In this document: positions 1 to 10,540 of the stretch, piece after piece
Position numbering within the stretch: the stretch's first letter is position 1
Layout: each line of letters starts with the position of its first letter
DNA from: Tubulanus polymorphus
Lineage: Eukaryota; Nemertea; Palaeonemertea; Tubulaniformes; Tubulanidae
Direction: 5' to 3'
DNA: 64,000 nt
NCBI RefSeq assembly: GCF_964204645.1
Contig: NC_134029.1
Span: 15,678,850-15,742,849 of the forward strand
Translations under genes and position numbers: made by a program
The notes under the pieces: model-generated
Told to the model about the DNA's origin: nothing
Seen by the model: the letters and a program-made list of their open reading frames with translations, nothing else
The model's database searches: none

Positions 1-85
1 CTATCCTGTAATAGTAGTGATAATATACTAACGGATGCATTTTGTATAGATAAAGAGTGAATAAAATATCAGTCTTTTGTTTTAG

Positions 86-139
86 GTAGGTACGGTGATA
101 TGTGTCCATTCGGGCCTGGTTATGACAACACTGGACGTG
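86..139 (+). CDS. fibrillin-like gene, exon closing a TB-type domain
   Basis: This 54-base exon lies between a TTTTAG acceptor and a GTAAGT donor. Read in phase 1 it gives RYGDMCPFGPGYDNTGR and ends with the first base of an Asp codon. CPFGPGY plus a short linker leading into DIDEC is how TB (8-Cys) domains of fibrillins and LTBPs end before a calcium-binding EGF module. The phase-1 donor fits the phase-1 acceptor of the cbEGF exon at 27351, so the two could splice directly across a 27 kb intron. The product would be an extracellular-matrix microfibril protein. The rest of the TB domain must lie left of the window. The call is weaker than for the cbEGF exons because the exon is short. Confidence 0.6.
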
Positions 140-232
140 GTAAGTAATGCATCTTACACGTTGTCCACTTCATTATTAATAAGACGTCTGAGCCTCTAAA
201 AACCTACATGTTGGTACATTACAGTAATTTGT

Positions 233-300
233 TAGCCCACTTGGGACTTAAATCCCAGCGGGCTATTGCATTTGCTTTTCGTCCGTCCGTCCGTCCGTCC
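233..300. repeat. hairpin repeat plus (GTCC)n
   Basis: Positions 233-265 form an imperfect hairpin, with TAGCCC and TTGGGA pairing with TCCCA and GGGCTA. Five GTCC units follow at 281-300. The combination looks like the head of an interspersed repeat rather than host coding sequence. No target duplication was found. Confidence 0.55.
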
Positions 301-659
301 ATCTGCGTGAGAAAAATTGGGGCGATCGGACTCGAGATGCAGTTCTGTGACCTTTCTGTGCCCAAAATTGTCAATGTCGGCCTGAACTATTGAGTCATAT
401 AGCTACCTAATGGTTTAGCATTGTTCATTGCAATTGGTGGGTATTCTATGAAAACTGATCTTTATTGCATTTCACAGGTAATTTCGATCCGCCTATCGTC
501 ACGCGATTGGCGGCCATCTTAGTGCCCTCAGTACTCAGTCATAGGAGCAAAAAGGATTTTTGGGTAGGAAAATAACAGCAGGTTTGAACTTATACCCTTC
601 ATATTCGATCATTATTAGCACAGTCATATGATAATTCTCCTCATGTGGAATTTGGGATC

Positions 660-1160
660 ACCCAATTCTTCGTTCTTGCCACCAGGGGAGTTAGATATTG
701 AATAATATACAATTTGTCTACTCAAAATGGTACCTATGCATATTTTGTCACTACAATCGATTGCAAACTTGTGGCTCATGGCATATTCTATGATAATGGT
801 GAATTTCAAGGTCATTGGTTTCAATATATTGTCACCAGGGGGCGTTGAATAATTGAATAATAATAATAGTAGAATAATTTCGTATTTCCATATTATATTG
901 CTACCTAGGCAGATTTTGTTACCACAAAATATTGCAAAACTCTAACTCATGACATGTTCTATGATTGTGGTGAGTTTCACGGTCATTAGAGTTTGTTAAT
1001 GGTTACCAGGTGTTTGTATATAGTCACCATGCATTATTGTATCCTAGGCATATTTTGTTACCACAATCAATTTCAAAGTTGTAGTTCATAACATGTTCTA
1101 CGTTTGTAGTAGGTTTCAAGGTATTTGCTTTTTGTCACCAGGGGAGGCGTTGAATAGTAG
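660..1160. repeat. imperfect tandem repeat, about 3 units of 130-175 bp
   Basis: The block repeats a pattern of a CACCAGGG-type box, a GTTGAATA stretch, a CTA(C/T)..GGCA(T/G)ATTTTGT box, a CTCATG..AT(A/G)TTCTA box and GGTTTCA(A/C)GGT. Copies of the CACCAGG box lie near 680, 831, 1005 and 1136. The units have diverged considerably. No reading frame persists through them. Confidence 0.6.
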
Positions 1161-4100
1161 GATAACTTAGTATTTTCATATCATATTGGTAAAATCAATA
1201 GCAAATTTGAATACTATTATGTCACTATTATTATTATGCTATTATGTTATTTCACTGTAAGATAACCCCCGTCATCTACGTGGTGCAATCGACATAAGCA
1301 ATAATATTTTTAGAAATTTGAGTGTATAAATCTGTGAGTGTATTAACCTCAATCGCGAGAGATTGAAAAGATTAACGCACAAATTTGACCAAAGACACTT
1401 CAAATGAATATTTCGATAACATACTTAGTGGATTGGATGCTAATTGAAAAAATAGCAGAAACTACTGGTCATTGATCAAAATCTTCTTGGAAATAAATTT
1501 ATTGGAAATATAACCAGTTTAGCAAATCCATCAAATAACACTACTTGTCGCAGCACCTTGGTGAAGCTTACCTTCTTCATAAAACTTTCTCTAAAACTAC
1601 CAAACGATCCTCTCTTAATCCGAACTAACCAATATTCGCTCATCAAAATAATGTGGCTATTGAAAACCAAAATCTTTATCCTAATTATTTGTAAAACAAT
1701 ACTAGCCAAAATACTAACGTTATTCCTCAATGAAATTTTTTCGATTTATCAAAATCAATCCAGTTTCCTTGCTGGCCACTTGGACTTGGCCACTTGGACA
1801 GACCCTAGCAACTGGAAATGAAACTATACAACAAGAATTACATCGAATTTCATTTTGCGTTAAAATGGGTGCTTCATTTCCAAGCTTCTAAATGTATTGA
1901 CATGACCTTCACCAAAACAGGATCTAGAACATATACCATCCTTTAATATTTTCCCAAAATATCATCCCTATGGCAAAATCACATAACCATGTAGGTTTTA
2001 TTCCCTATCGGAATTTAATCTTTAATTCTTATGTGGAATATCTACCTAACATAATTCAAAAATTATATAACCCCTTGAGAAGTCTTTCCGGAACAGTCAA
2101 AAGTGGTCATCTAAAACGCCATGTATTGCTCATTCATTCTGCCCAAATATCATGATCGTGATATTCTATGCTATATTACATCGAACATATAACTTCACGA
2201 ACTTGAGAAAGTCCACTACAATGCTGACCGTTCAGCAACCTGTTGCATTCATGGCTCTAATACCTCAAATACCTCTCCATCTCAAACTAGCAGCCCCTGT
2301 CATTAAGAACATTATATGTTCATGGAACTCAGTATCATGTACTAGTTAATATACATGAACACCGTTTCAAATTCTCAGTTGCCGAGTTTTGTTCTCTCAT
2401 TCTATACACCCACGTTTTGTAAGAAACCCCAGACCATCCTCCATACCATTTAACACACCGGCTCAATCCCACCCATCCCGTTCCGCATGCGTATCTAATC
2501 ATTGATACTGATGCCAACATTAGGACCCCCGTGTACTCGTTGTCGTTTCAAATTAAGCCGTCTACTTTAAAAATTTCACTGTTTCCGCCCCGTACGTTAA
2601 GACCCTCAGTCGACGCAAGGGAATCCAACTAAATCTTCTCGAGCAGACTACTAGGAAAAGGCCAACTCTTTAATCACAATTCCACCTCCATCGATATAGA
2701 TTCAACTAGTGTAAACTAATTCACCATGGCCAACAAGACCTGACACACAATATCAACTTCATCATCGTATTGCAGACAGCTAAATCCTGAATGACATTAT
2801 ACGCTCTGTTAACATATCAACTCTGTAACGTGTGCATACATTTTTAGGGTTTTCTGACTTCTTGTAATTCTGTTGATTAATATTATTTACATATTTTCCA
2901 CTTTTTTTCATCACAAAATTCATCTTCTCTCGGATTCGACAACTAACAGCTACTAAACGGAATGTTGAATTCTGATTGAAATATAACAGACTTTCTCTCT
3001 GCGTAGATTCTATCAATGCACTCTCCATCATATTTTAAACTTAAAATTACTTTCAGACAGCTAACACCGGTGGAAATATACTACGCCGGTGATCGGCTAT
3101 CGGTATGTCCCTTCAGGTGTTCCATACTCCTGCATACGGTATACCTGAATGCGCCGATGAAACGATAATACGTCCAAGGAATGGTCCGATATCGGGTCCA
3201 AGTCCAAGCGTTTACGAGGCCGGCGTTCGCGAGTCCGACAGGTTTACAGGAATTTGTTTGTCGTTACCTCTTTTATATTATTGATTTCCGTTATTCCGGT
3301 TATTTTATTTAAATATATTGCTTATCTGTTCATGTAAACAAAAACACCAATAAATACATTTTGAACTGATCAAGTTTAAGTCAAGGTCGTTTAGTCGCGG
3401 GTGGCTACTAGAATTACGTTCGACTACATTCAGAGAGAAAATAACCAAGTATCAGGTGATTATCGATAGCCTACTACACACACAGACAGTTGACAAACAG
3501 TGTTAGGTCTGTGTCGGTTGGTGCGTAATGGGACTGAAATATACTGGTTGGTCAGAGTTGGTTCAGTTGTGAGAAGTGTGGAAACTAAGAAACCTACCGG
3601 TATTTATTTGTCTATAGGCCTATTATAGTAGCCAATACCATTTTAAGTACGAAGATGTTACCCGTACGTGACTGTACGGTGATCTCCACAGGTTAACCGT
3701 ACGTGAGTTCCTTCTGCGCATGCGTCAATAATCTACGTGTACGCGCATGCATCAAAGAATAGGCATAGGGTAGGGTTAGGTGAGGATATATGTAAATCAA
3801 TTTATCAACCCTGCAGTTGATAAATGTGGGTCAGTGGGTAAATCACTGGACTTCCGTCGGATTTTTGGTTTACCTTTGTCAGCGATATGATGATGGCATT
3901 GAGCCAATTCATGTAAAATTGCGGTAAGTTTTTTTATGTGAGCATTTGTTTCATTGGTTCTCGGGCTAAACAACGTATAATCGATGCGATTGAAGAAATG
4001 GCGAACATCCGTCGATGACATGGTCAACTGTGTTAAAATTATACGAAAAACTGTTTTTTTTGCGGGAAAATTCTTAGCTCTCGCGTATAAAATTGCAATG

Positions 4101-4400
4101 ACCTCGATTGGGGGGGGGGGGGGTCGTCTCTACGAGCGAATGGTATTGGCTGTTTTTCGGATATTCGGGGAATTCCGGCGCTACTAAAATAATTATGGGA
4201 AAGCCATAGAATGGCGTACGTTTCATTGGACTAGGTGCCGTATACGTGCGAATTTCAAATGCTCATTGCTGGTGAGGATGTAATTATTTCACTCATCCGC
4301 CATAGGTATTGTTCCATTTTAATACCCGGTGATTGTTTTGATTGACATTGAGGTGTAAGCGAATATAACTTACACGAAGCCTCCACATGCGTACAATACA
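1161..4400. other. intronic sequence without a recognisable gene
   Basis: No exon or coding homology was recognised here. A 14-base G run lies at 4110-4123. Around 3240-3400 there is an LTR-like stretch with AATAAA, but no partner LTR was found. The part just left of 4400 may be the decayed 3' end of the BEL/Pao element. Confidence 0.4.
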
Positions 4401-5222
4401 CTAAAAAGGGTGATGCTGTAACGCGTGCACGTTTGACATGAAAATAGGCTGAATAATCGTAGCAGAAGATGAGCGCTGTGTTTTCTGTTCGAAAGAATTT
4501 GTAATAGATTGTAATTTCTTGTGACCTGAAAACGACGCGTGACGCGTGACGCTTTTAATCTGCTGAGTTGCCCCTATGATCCAAAATCGTTTCCTCAGAC
4601 GAGTTAAAACGGAATTTTTTCCCAAATGACCAACTGCAATGTGATTATGTACGATCAACAGCTTACCAACTGAAGTTTTTTTTGGTACTAGCAAAGGATG
4701 TTTTACATCATAAATTACGTTCGCTTTCCCGAGTCTACCTCCGACACGCATTAACCCATTCTCATCCAGAAACGGGTCTAACTGCGAAATAGTGCTGATC
4801 TTTGGTATCGACTTATCGGCTTTCAAAGCTTTTATCTCACGTTGAAAATGCGTCTGTTGTAAATATCGTATAATCGCGAATCTAGCATTATCCATTCCAT
4901 CCCTACTGATCTTAGACGATGCGTCACCTATTGATCGTTTATTGATCCGTGATCGTAGGTAATCTTTCACGCGAAGAAGCCAAGCGACCGATTTCAGTCT
5001 CGCCCAACTAGAATGATAGTCAAACAACTTCTCAATTGGATCCTCTCCATCGACCATAACTGAAGCAACTATTTTCTTCACTTCAGGATCATCGTCTGCA
5101 ATATCCATTGATAAGTTAAGAGATTGCGGCCATTCACATTCTGGTTTTCTAAGAAACGCTGGTCCATTTAGCCAAAATTCTCGTTTGGTTTCGATCTCCT
5201 TGAAAGTCAGACCTCGACTAGC
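4401..5222 (-). pseudogene. BEL/Pao integrase, N-terminal part, broken
   Basis: After the RNase H end, the frame SRGLTFKEIE continues through a WLNGPAFL segment typical of the BEL RNase H-integrase junction. A long N-terminal integrase region follows, including RVGGRL, the HPLLVP stretch and an H-X3-H zinc-binding pair in VHNHIAVGHLG. The second half of the zinc site is lost: after SVTRH the frame slips around 4545, and a deletion apparently joins directly to sequence resembling the VKRARVT region of the core. The catalytic DDE residues are not visible. A TAG at about 5222-5224 separates it from RNase H. Non-functional. Confidence 0.75.
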
Positions 5223-5459
5223 CTAGTCAGCTAGATTCAATTTTCCATCTATATGTCGCCATTGTTCAACCATTGATGACTCTCTAATACGATTAACGCG
5301 ATTCGCGACTAATGTCTGATATCGAGCTGTGTCATTGGCAATGTATTTTAAAACAGCAGTACTGTCGGCCCAGTAAAACACATCAGTAACATCGTACTCC
5401 AACTCCGAATTGATGATGGCGTTCATCTTAACCAGTAATGAAGCGGCAGTTAACTCCAT
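5223..5459 (-). pseudogene. BEL/Pao RNase H fragment
   Basis: The fragment begins MELTAASLLVKMNAI and contains VFYWADSTAVLKYI, the RNase H signature with its catalytic Asp. It continues to the RVNRIRESS segment and ends at NLAD before a TAG stop. It overlaps the preceding reverse-transcriptase frame by ten bases, which marks a frameshift rather than a true gene boundary. In an intact element it would degrade the RNA strand of the RNA-DNA hybrid. Confidence 0.75.
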
Positions 5460-6493
5460 CCTGGGCGTAGTAACCTTCTTAAGTGGTGCAACTCACTCTT
5501 ACCAAGTACCAGATTACAGCTAATATTATCATTCCTCTCTTCCAGTCTCAAATATGACGCAGTACCATACCCTAGCTCCGACGAGTCGCTGAAATGATGA
5601 AGCTGACAGGAGACAGGAGAATCACCAAATCCCTTTGGTTTAAAACATCGTGGTGTTTCCAATTGTTCTAGTAAGGGTAGATCATTTTGCCACCAATCAG
5701 TCCAGGTTTTTATGTATTTTTCTGGTATCTGTTCATCCCAACAGACTTTCTCTCTACACAGGTCCTGTAATAGTACCCTTAGGTGGTAGGATGAAAGGTG
5801 ATGCAATACCGAGTGGGTCATATACCGTGCTAATAGTAGACAAAATCCCTTGACGAGTATTGTTAGTATTTCTTAGGGTGATCTTGAACCCAAAAGTGTC
5901 GTTTTCAATCTTCCAGTTAACTCCCAGCGCTCTCTCAGTGGGAAGACCAAAATCCAGTTCAATATCTTGATATGACTTAGTAAACCTCTCAATGCTGATC
6001 GATCATTACTAACGAATTTTGTTAGATTGAATGCTCCCTTCTCGCACAGTGATTTCAGGCTTTTGATGAAATCACAAGTCCTGGCGTCATCTTTGTGGGA
6101 TTTAAGACAGTCGTCTACATAAAAGTTTCTCAGTATTGTCGTGATGATCTCATTATTGAATAAATGACGATTATCTTCGGCCGTTCTACGCAGGGCCCAA
6201 TTGGAACAACTGGGTGACGATATAGCCCCGAATAGATGCACCAACATTCTGTACGGCACCGGTTCTCTGGTAGTGTCACCATTAGGCCACCATAAAAATC
6301 GAAGACAGTCAATATCTCGCGGATCCATTCTGACTTGGTAAATCATCGATTCGATATCAGCCATCACAGCTATCTTCTCCTGACGGAACCTTATCAATAC
6401 GCCCAAGAGATTATTCGTTATGTCCGGTCCTTGCATTAACAAACCATTCAAAGACAACCCTTGATATGTTGCAGGACAATCAAATACCACTCA
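5450..6493 (-). pseudogene. BEL/Pao reverse transcriptase, two frames
   Basis: The upstream frame (5873-6490) has [46 protein letters not shown] and the catalytic YVDD in [10 protein letters not shown]. The downstream frame (5450-5821) carries the connection region with WDEQIP and the ...HHFSDSSELGYG segment leading into RNase H. The TGA at 6491-6493 lies exactly in the conserved KPEKV-VVFDC stretch and looks like a CGA-to-TGA transition. A further shift lies between 5821 and 5873. The enzyme would copy element RNA into DNA; this copy cannot. Confidence 0.85.
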
Positions 6494-7805
6494 TACTTTC
6501 TCCGGTTTCTTTGGGTGATATACACCGTGGTGTGGAATGTACCAGATTCTACCAGTATCTTTATCCACTTCATCATCAGGAACCCTCGCGTATTGTTTCT
6601 CAAATAAATTGTCAATAAATACATTGTAATCAGTTTGAAACTTCTCATTGAATGTCAGTTTCGATTTCAAACTAACCAATCGCTGTTTCGCTTGTAGTAT
6701 GTTATTCGATGGTCTCACGCTTTCATTCCACCATGGTAGTGGTAACTGGTAATGACAATTTTCCATAACAACAGTGCAATCCATGATTTTCATAAACGCA
6801 CGATCTTCTAATGACCATTGTTTTCTATCTTCAGATATACGTTCAGGAAAATCAAAATTAATGCTATTCTGTACCAATTGATCCAGCGAAGTAACGGCAC
6901 AGGTGATCCTATTGACATTACTTCCATTTGTATTATCATCAGATATTACTACATTCCAGGGGATCCATCCTAACTTGGTGCGGGATGCATGTGGTGACCC
7001 TGGTGGTCCTGTTCGTAGCTCATACGGCATATATGCGTCAGGGACGTTATTTCCTATCAGTAGACCAATTTCAGCATTTACTTGAGGTAAACAGATATCT
7101 TTCATGTGCGGCCATCTCTTCAAATCTGCATCGATAGGTATTCGTTCCTTTGTTACTGGTAAAGTATCAATAGAGTAGACCACTGGTATTGAAACAGCTT
7201 CACCGCCTATGAGCTGTGTCAATTCTATACCATTCAATATTTCCGTTTCTATTCGTCTAGCCTGAGTAACTGTATCCAAACTCAAGTTGATTCGCCTACC
7301 GTTTAAAGAAAGTTTCTTCATCAGCGATTCTGTACACAATGATATACTGCTTCCGGGATCCAGAAAAGCGTATGTTACGATTTCATTAATTCTACCGTTT
7401 ACTCGTACACGTAGTGGTATTACGGCCATGGTACAATAGCCATCACTGTCAGTAACCTGCGTGACACTACATACTTTTCTTTCAGTCTCAGTACAAAACT
7501 TCTGATTTCCTGTAGAGTTTTCATCTGGGTTCTCAGATTGCTGGTTGATATCAGATGTTCTCTTATAATTATCACCATGCATAATAGTAGGGTGAAACTT
7601 CTTACAAGTCTCACTGGTCATTTTCAATCGGCAAAATCGTCTCGGGTGTCCAGTCCTCAAACAACCCCAGCATAAAACATTCTTCATTAAAATGGACCGA
7701 AAGTTTCATCATGGACGGACATAAATTCAAGACATGATCCTGCTTACAGTATAAACAAGGTCTTACGAGTGCCAGTTGATTTCTATTTTGATTCTGGTTC
7801 ATCAT
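6494..7805 (-). pseudogene. BEL/Pao zinc knuckles and aspartic protease
   Basis: Two CCHC knuckles are seen, both C-X2-C-X4-H-X4-C: CLYCKQDHVLNLC in the upstream frame and CWGCLRTGHPRRFC in the downstream frame. A frameshift near 7690 separates them. A retropepsin-like segment follows with AFLDPGSSISLC at its active site, then the DIGLLIG-like NAEIGLLIGNNVPDAY flap region and the long spacer toward the reverse transcriptase. Apart from the terminal TGA, the downstream frame stays open for nearly 400 codons, so decay here is modest. Confidence 0.8.
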
Positions 7806-8299
7806 ATCATTCTGATGAGTTGACGAGTTATAATTACCAATGGTAACAGATACAGTCTCCCTTTTCTTAGTCTTCGGGTTGGTCTGGTAGTATCCTTTCC
7901 CGATGCGGACATAATTACTTTACCGAATGTTGGGTCATTCACTTTCTTCGACTCCTGCTTGAAGAAACTGACAAGTGTCTTTAATGACACGCAATTTCTC
8001 GCCGACTTGGTTGACTGAACGACGGTTCGCCATCGCTCCTGCAAATTATACGGTAATTTGCTGACGAGTTTTCTCAAATTGTCCGGATATTCGAGCAGCC
8101 TTAAGGCATTTACCTCTTTTACAGCGTTTTCTACCTCAACAAAAAATACAGAGAAATCGTTCAATCCCTGACATTTAATCGATGGCCAATTTACCGCTTT
8201 ATCAATGAACGCATTGGCTATTGTTTCTGGATTACCGTATCGTTCATCAAATTCCCGCAATATCGCTTCATATGCTCTCGTTGAGTCCAGATAGCTGCA
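7802..8299 (-). pseudogene. BEL/Pao Gag, C-terminal part (left of P1 insertion)
   Basis: The frame enters at the Polinton target duplication (8294-8299, GCTGCA; read on this strand as Cys-Ser). It runs through YLDSTRAYEAIL and on to LPYNLQERWR, a Gag capsid-like alpha-helical region. It stops at 7802 just before the first zinc knuckle. The same Cys-Ser codons end the Gag half at 23052, so both halves are in one frame. That is direct evidence that P1 landed within an open gag gene. Confidence 0.8.
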
Positions 8300-8920
8300 A
8301 GTAATAGGGGTTTAGTTGGTTCAGATCAAAGGTCGAACGGTCGAGTTCATTAAAAAACAAAACATTAAAAGTAATTTAAAACTATAATATATTTTCATAA
8401 CCGTGTACATTTTATATTATAACTAAATATTTATTCTAAGATATCAATAATTTAAAAAGCATATTGTATTAAATCAATTGGTCGCTCGGCGACCAATTGA
8501 TTTATTTACAATACACACATTCATATAATCAAATATATTCAAATAATAATAATTATTCTATTATTCAACTGAAATACACACGGTTATGAAAATATATTAT
8601 AGTTTTAAATTACTTTTAATATTTGTTATTAATGAACTCGACCATTCAACCTTTAACCTGAACCAACTAAACCCCTATTACTCTTAAAATATTATTAAAG
8701 TGTGATTGAAATAATGCATAGCTGTTTATACTAGAACATGATTCTATTTGAGCCTATATATCATTGAACTTCTAAAATCAATTTTAATAAAAAATTTAGT
8801 ATTAAAATGGAAGCAAATAAGTACTACTGTCCAACATGTAATATCAATGTAGATAAATCCCAAAAAGCAAGACACAATAAAACTAAAACACATTTAGAGA
8901 ATAAATTGAAACTAGAATAT
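8300..8920 (+). repeat. P1 left terminal inverted repeat, with nested foldback
   Basis: It matches the complement of 22418-23051, including the first codons of the zinc-finger gene (8806-8920). The outer part, about 8300-8688, is itself an inverted repeat. It begins AGTAATAGGGG and ends CCCCTATTACT, with arms meeting at CAATTGGTCGC/GCGACCAATTG near 8475-8505. Similarity to the right repeat stops abruptly after CTAGAATAT at 8920, where the integrase fragment begins. Confidence 0.9.
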
Positions 8921-8962
8921 TTACAGTTATATTCAGAACAGTTAACAAAGGCAAAGAAATAA
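8806..8962 (+). pseudogene. truncated duplicate of the P1 zinc-finger gene
   Basis: It starts MEANKYYCPTCNIN and is nearly identical to the N-terminus of the gene at 21821-22531. It covers the first C-X2-C-X11-H-X5-H finger through LENKLKLEY. It then runs into out-of-frame integrase sequence and stops at 8960-8962. It was created by duplication of the right end onto the left end and could at most give a roughly 50-residue one-finger peptide. The same TTTTAATAAAA promoter-like motif lies just upstream. Confidence 0.8.
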
Positions 8963-9528
8963 GATTTAATAAAACATTGAAAACTAGAATGTGGAAATAC
9001 TTTACTGCTAATGAAACATATAAATATATCGATGTGTTAGATGATTTAGTGAAAGGTTATAATAATTCTAAACATTCAAGTATTGGTATGAAACCTATAC
9101 AAGCTAGAAAAGAAGATAATTCGGAAATAGTTTGGAATAATTTATATGGCGCGTTTGTTACACATGATTTCGGTGAACCTAGATTCAAAATTGGACAACA
9201 CGTTAGAATATCTAAATATAGAAAAACATTTTATAAAGGTTATACCCCTAATTTTACAGAAGAAATATTTAAGATTAAAAAGATGATATTAACTAAACCA
9301 TTTGTTTATAAACTAGAAGATCTAAAAGATGAAGAAATATTAGGTTATTTCTATGAACAAGAATTATCACTTGTACCAAATCCATATGAAATAGAATACA
9401 AAATAGAAAAAGTATTGAAAACAAAAACTATTAAGGGAAAAAAGTATTCTTTGGGGAAATATAAAGGGTATGATGATGAATTTAATGAATGGATTTTATC
9501 TAGTAAAATTAAAAGAATAAATGAATAA
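8921..9528 (+). pseudogene. Polinton integrase, C-terminal third with chromodomain
   Basis: The frame is open from the junction at 8921. It contains RFNKTLKTRMWKYF and DDLVKGYNN..H.SIGMKP, the end of a retroviral-type integrase core. An SH3-like beta region follows (FKIGQHVRIS), then a chromodomain at about residues 140-175 (YKIEKVLK..YSLGKYKGY...EW, counted from ATG 8977). The D,D portion of the catalytic core and the N-terminal zinc domain are absent, replaced by terminal repeat. The first ATG (8977) falls inside the domain, so no functional enzyme is expected. It overlaps the ATPase gene by eight bases. Confidence 0.9.
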
Positions 9529-10132
9529 AGATTTATTTATATTTGAACCACATAATATGTTAATAACTGGAGTAACCAATTGTGGTAAAACACATTTCAT
9601 ATTAGATTTGTTAGAAACTATTTATAAGAATCATTTTGATAATATAATATTATTCTGTCCTACTTATGAATTGAATAAAACATATAATAGAGATATAGTT
9701 AAGATGAAAAAGTTTATTATATTAGATCCTAAAACAGTAAAAGAAAATTTAGATAATTGTATAAAAATAGCAATTGATACTTATAAAGGATCAAATACAT
9801 TATTCATTGTAGATGATTGCGCAAATTTACATGATTCAAAAGTTAGAGAAAGTGAGTTATGTTATCTAGCTTTCTCTGGGAGACATTTCGGGATAACAAC
9901 ATGGGTTTTAAATCAAAAATATAATTCAATTGTTAAATACTTTAGGGAGAATATAAGATTTCTAGTTTTATTTTATAACAAAGATAGAAAATCTATGCAA
10001 CAATCATTGGAAGAAAATCAAATTATACCTACTGAATTACATGATGAATATATGAATAAATTAAAGAATAATAAAGTTTCAAAATTATTACTGAGATTAC
10101 AATTTCCCTATGAATATAAATTTATAAAATAA
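9521..10132 (+). CDS. Polinton packaging ATPase (FtsK/HerA, A32-like)
   Basis: The predicted 203-residue P-loop ATPase has Walker A GVTNCGKTH at residues 17-25 and Walker B TLFIVDDCA at 93-101. A sensor-like LNQKYNS and the SGRHFGITTW segment follow the order seen in A32-type genome-packaging ATPases of Polintons, virophages and NCLDVs. It would drive DNA into capsids. The ATG at 9521 overlaps the integrase stop, consistent with a compact unit. The frame is intact and the length is normal for the family. Its last 14 codons recur in both arms of E2, linking that element to this gene order. Confidence 0.93.
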   Translation: MNKDLFIFEPHNMLITGVTNCGKTHFILDLLETIYKNHFDNIILFCPTYELNKTYNRDIVKMKKFIILDPKTVKENLDNCIKIAIDTYKGSNTLFIVDDCANLHDSKVRESELCYLAFSGRHFGITTWVLNQKYNSIVKYFRENIRFLVLFYNKDRKSMQQSLEENQIIPTELHDEYMNKLKNNKVSKLLLRLQFPYEYKFIK

Positions 10133-10162
10133 CTATTTATAATTTGGAATATTATAGAAACT

Positions 10163-10277
10163 AATTTATATATCTATGTACTAGACGTACGAGTAAGAAA
10201 GTAAGATTCTTGCCAAGAAAGTAAGAAAGTAAGATTCTTAGATTCTGACGTACGTCTAGTACATAGATATATAAATT
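10163..10277. terminator. hairpin 1 between convergent gene blocks
   Basis: Arms of about 29 bases at 10163-10191 and 10249-10277 are perfectly complementary (AATTTATATATCTATG...GACGTACG). The loop contains AAGAAAGTAAGATTCTT repeats. It lies directly after the rightward ATPase gene and before the stop of the first leftward gene, so a bidirectional 3'-end role is likely. The function is inferred from position. Confidence 0.7.
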
Positions 10278-10409
10278 ATTAAATGAATTATATAAAAATG
10301 AATAAATTATATGTTTTCTCTTAATAATAATAAAAATAGATTATATTATAACTATTTCTATACTTAGATTAATGATTTTATGTTTTTAATTTTTATGAAA
10401 ACTATTATA

Positions 10410-10502
10410 TATGTCTATGTACTAGACGTACGAGTAAGAAAGTAAGATTTCTTGGATTCTTGGATTCTTGGATTCTTACTCGTACGTCTAGTATATAGTT
10501 AT
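10410..10502. terminator. hairpin 2 between convergent gene blocks
   Basis: This is a second foldback with arms CTATGTACTAGACGTACGAG and CTCGTACGTCTAGTATATAG around GGATTCTT repeats. It shares the CTATGTACTAGACGTACGAGTAAG arm with hairpin 1, so the two are paralogous. Together they form the convergence point of P1. Confidence 0.7.
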
Positions 10503-10540
10503 TTAAATTAGTTTTATAATAATTATTCTAATTTTGTTTC

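Noticed and set aside
624-3031. Several 60-90 codon open frames
   Set aside because: No homology, domain, splice context or start motif; their length is expected by chance in this DNA.
3240-3420. LTR of the BEL/Pao element
   Set aside because: AATAAA and an LTR-like composition were seen, but no matching copy was found beyond 24000.
8461-8510. CRISPR-like or riboswitch structure at CAATTGGTCGC
   Set aside because: It is the centre of a transposon foldback, and CRISPR arrays do not occur in animal nuclear DNA.
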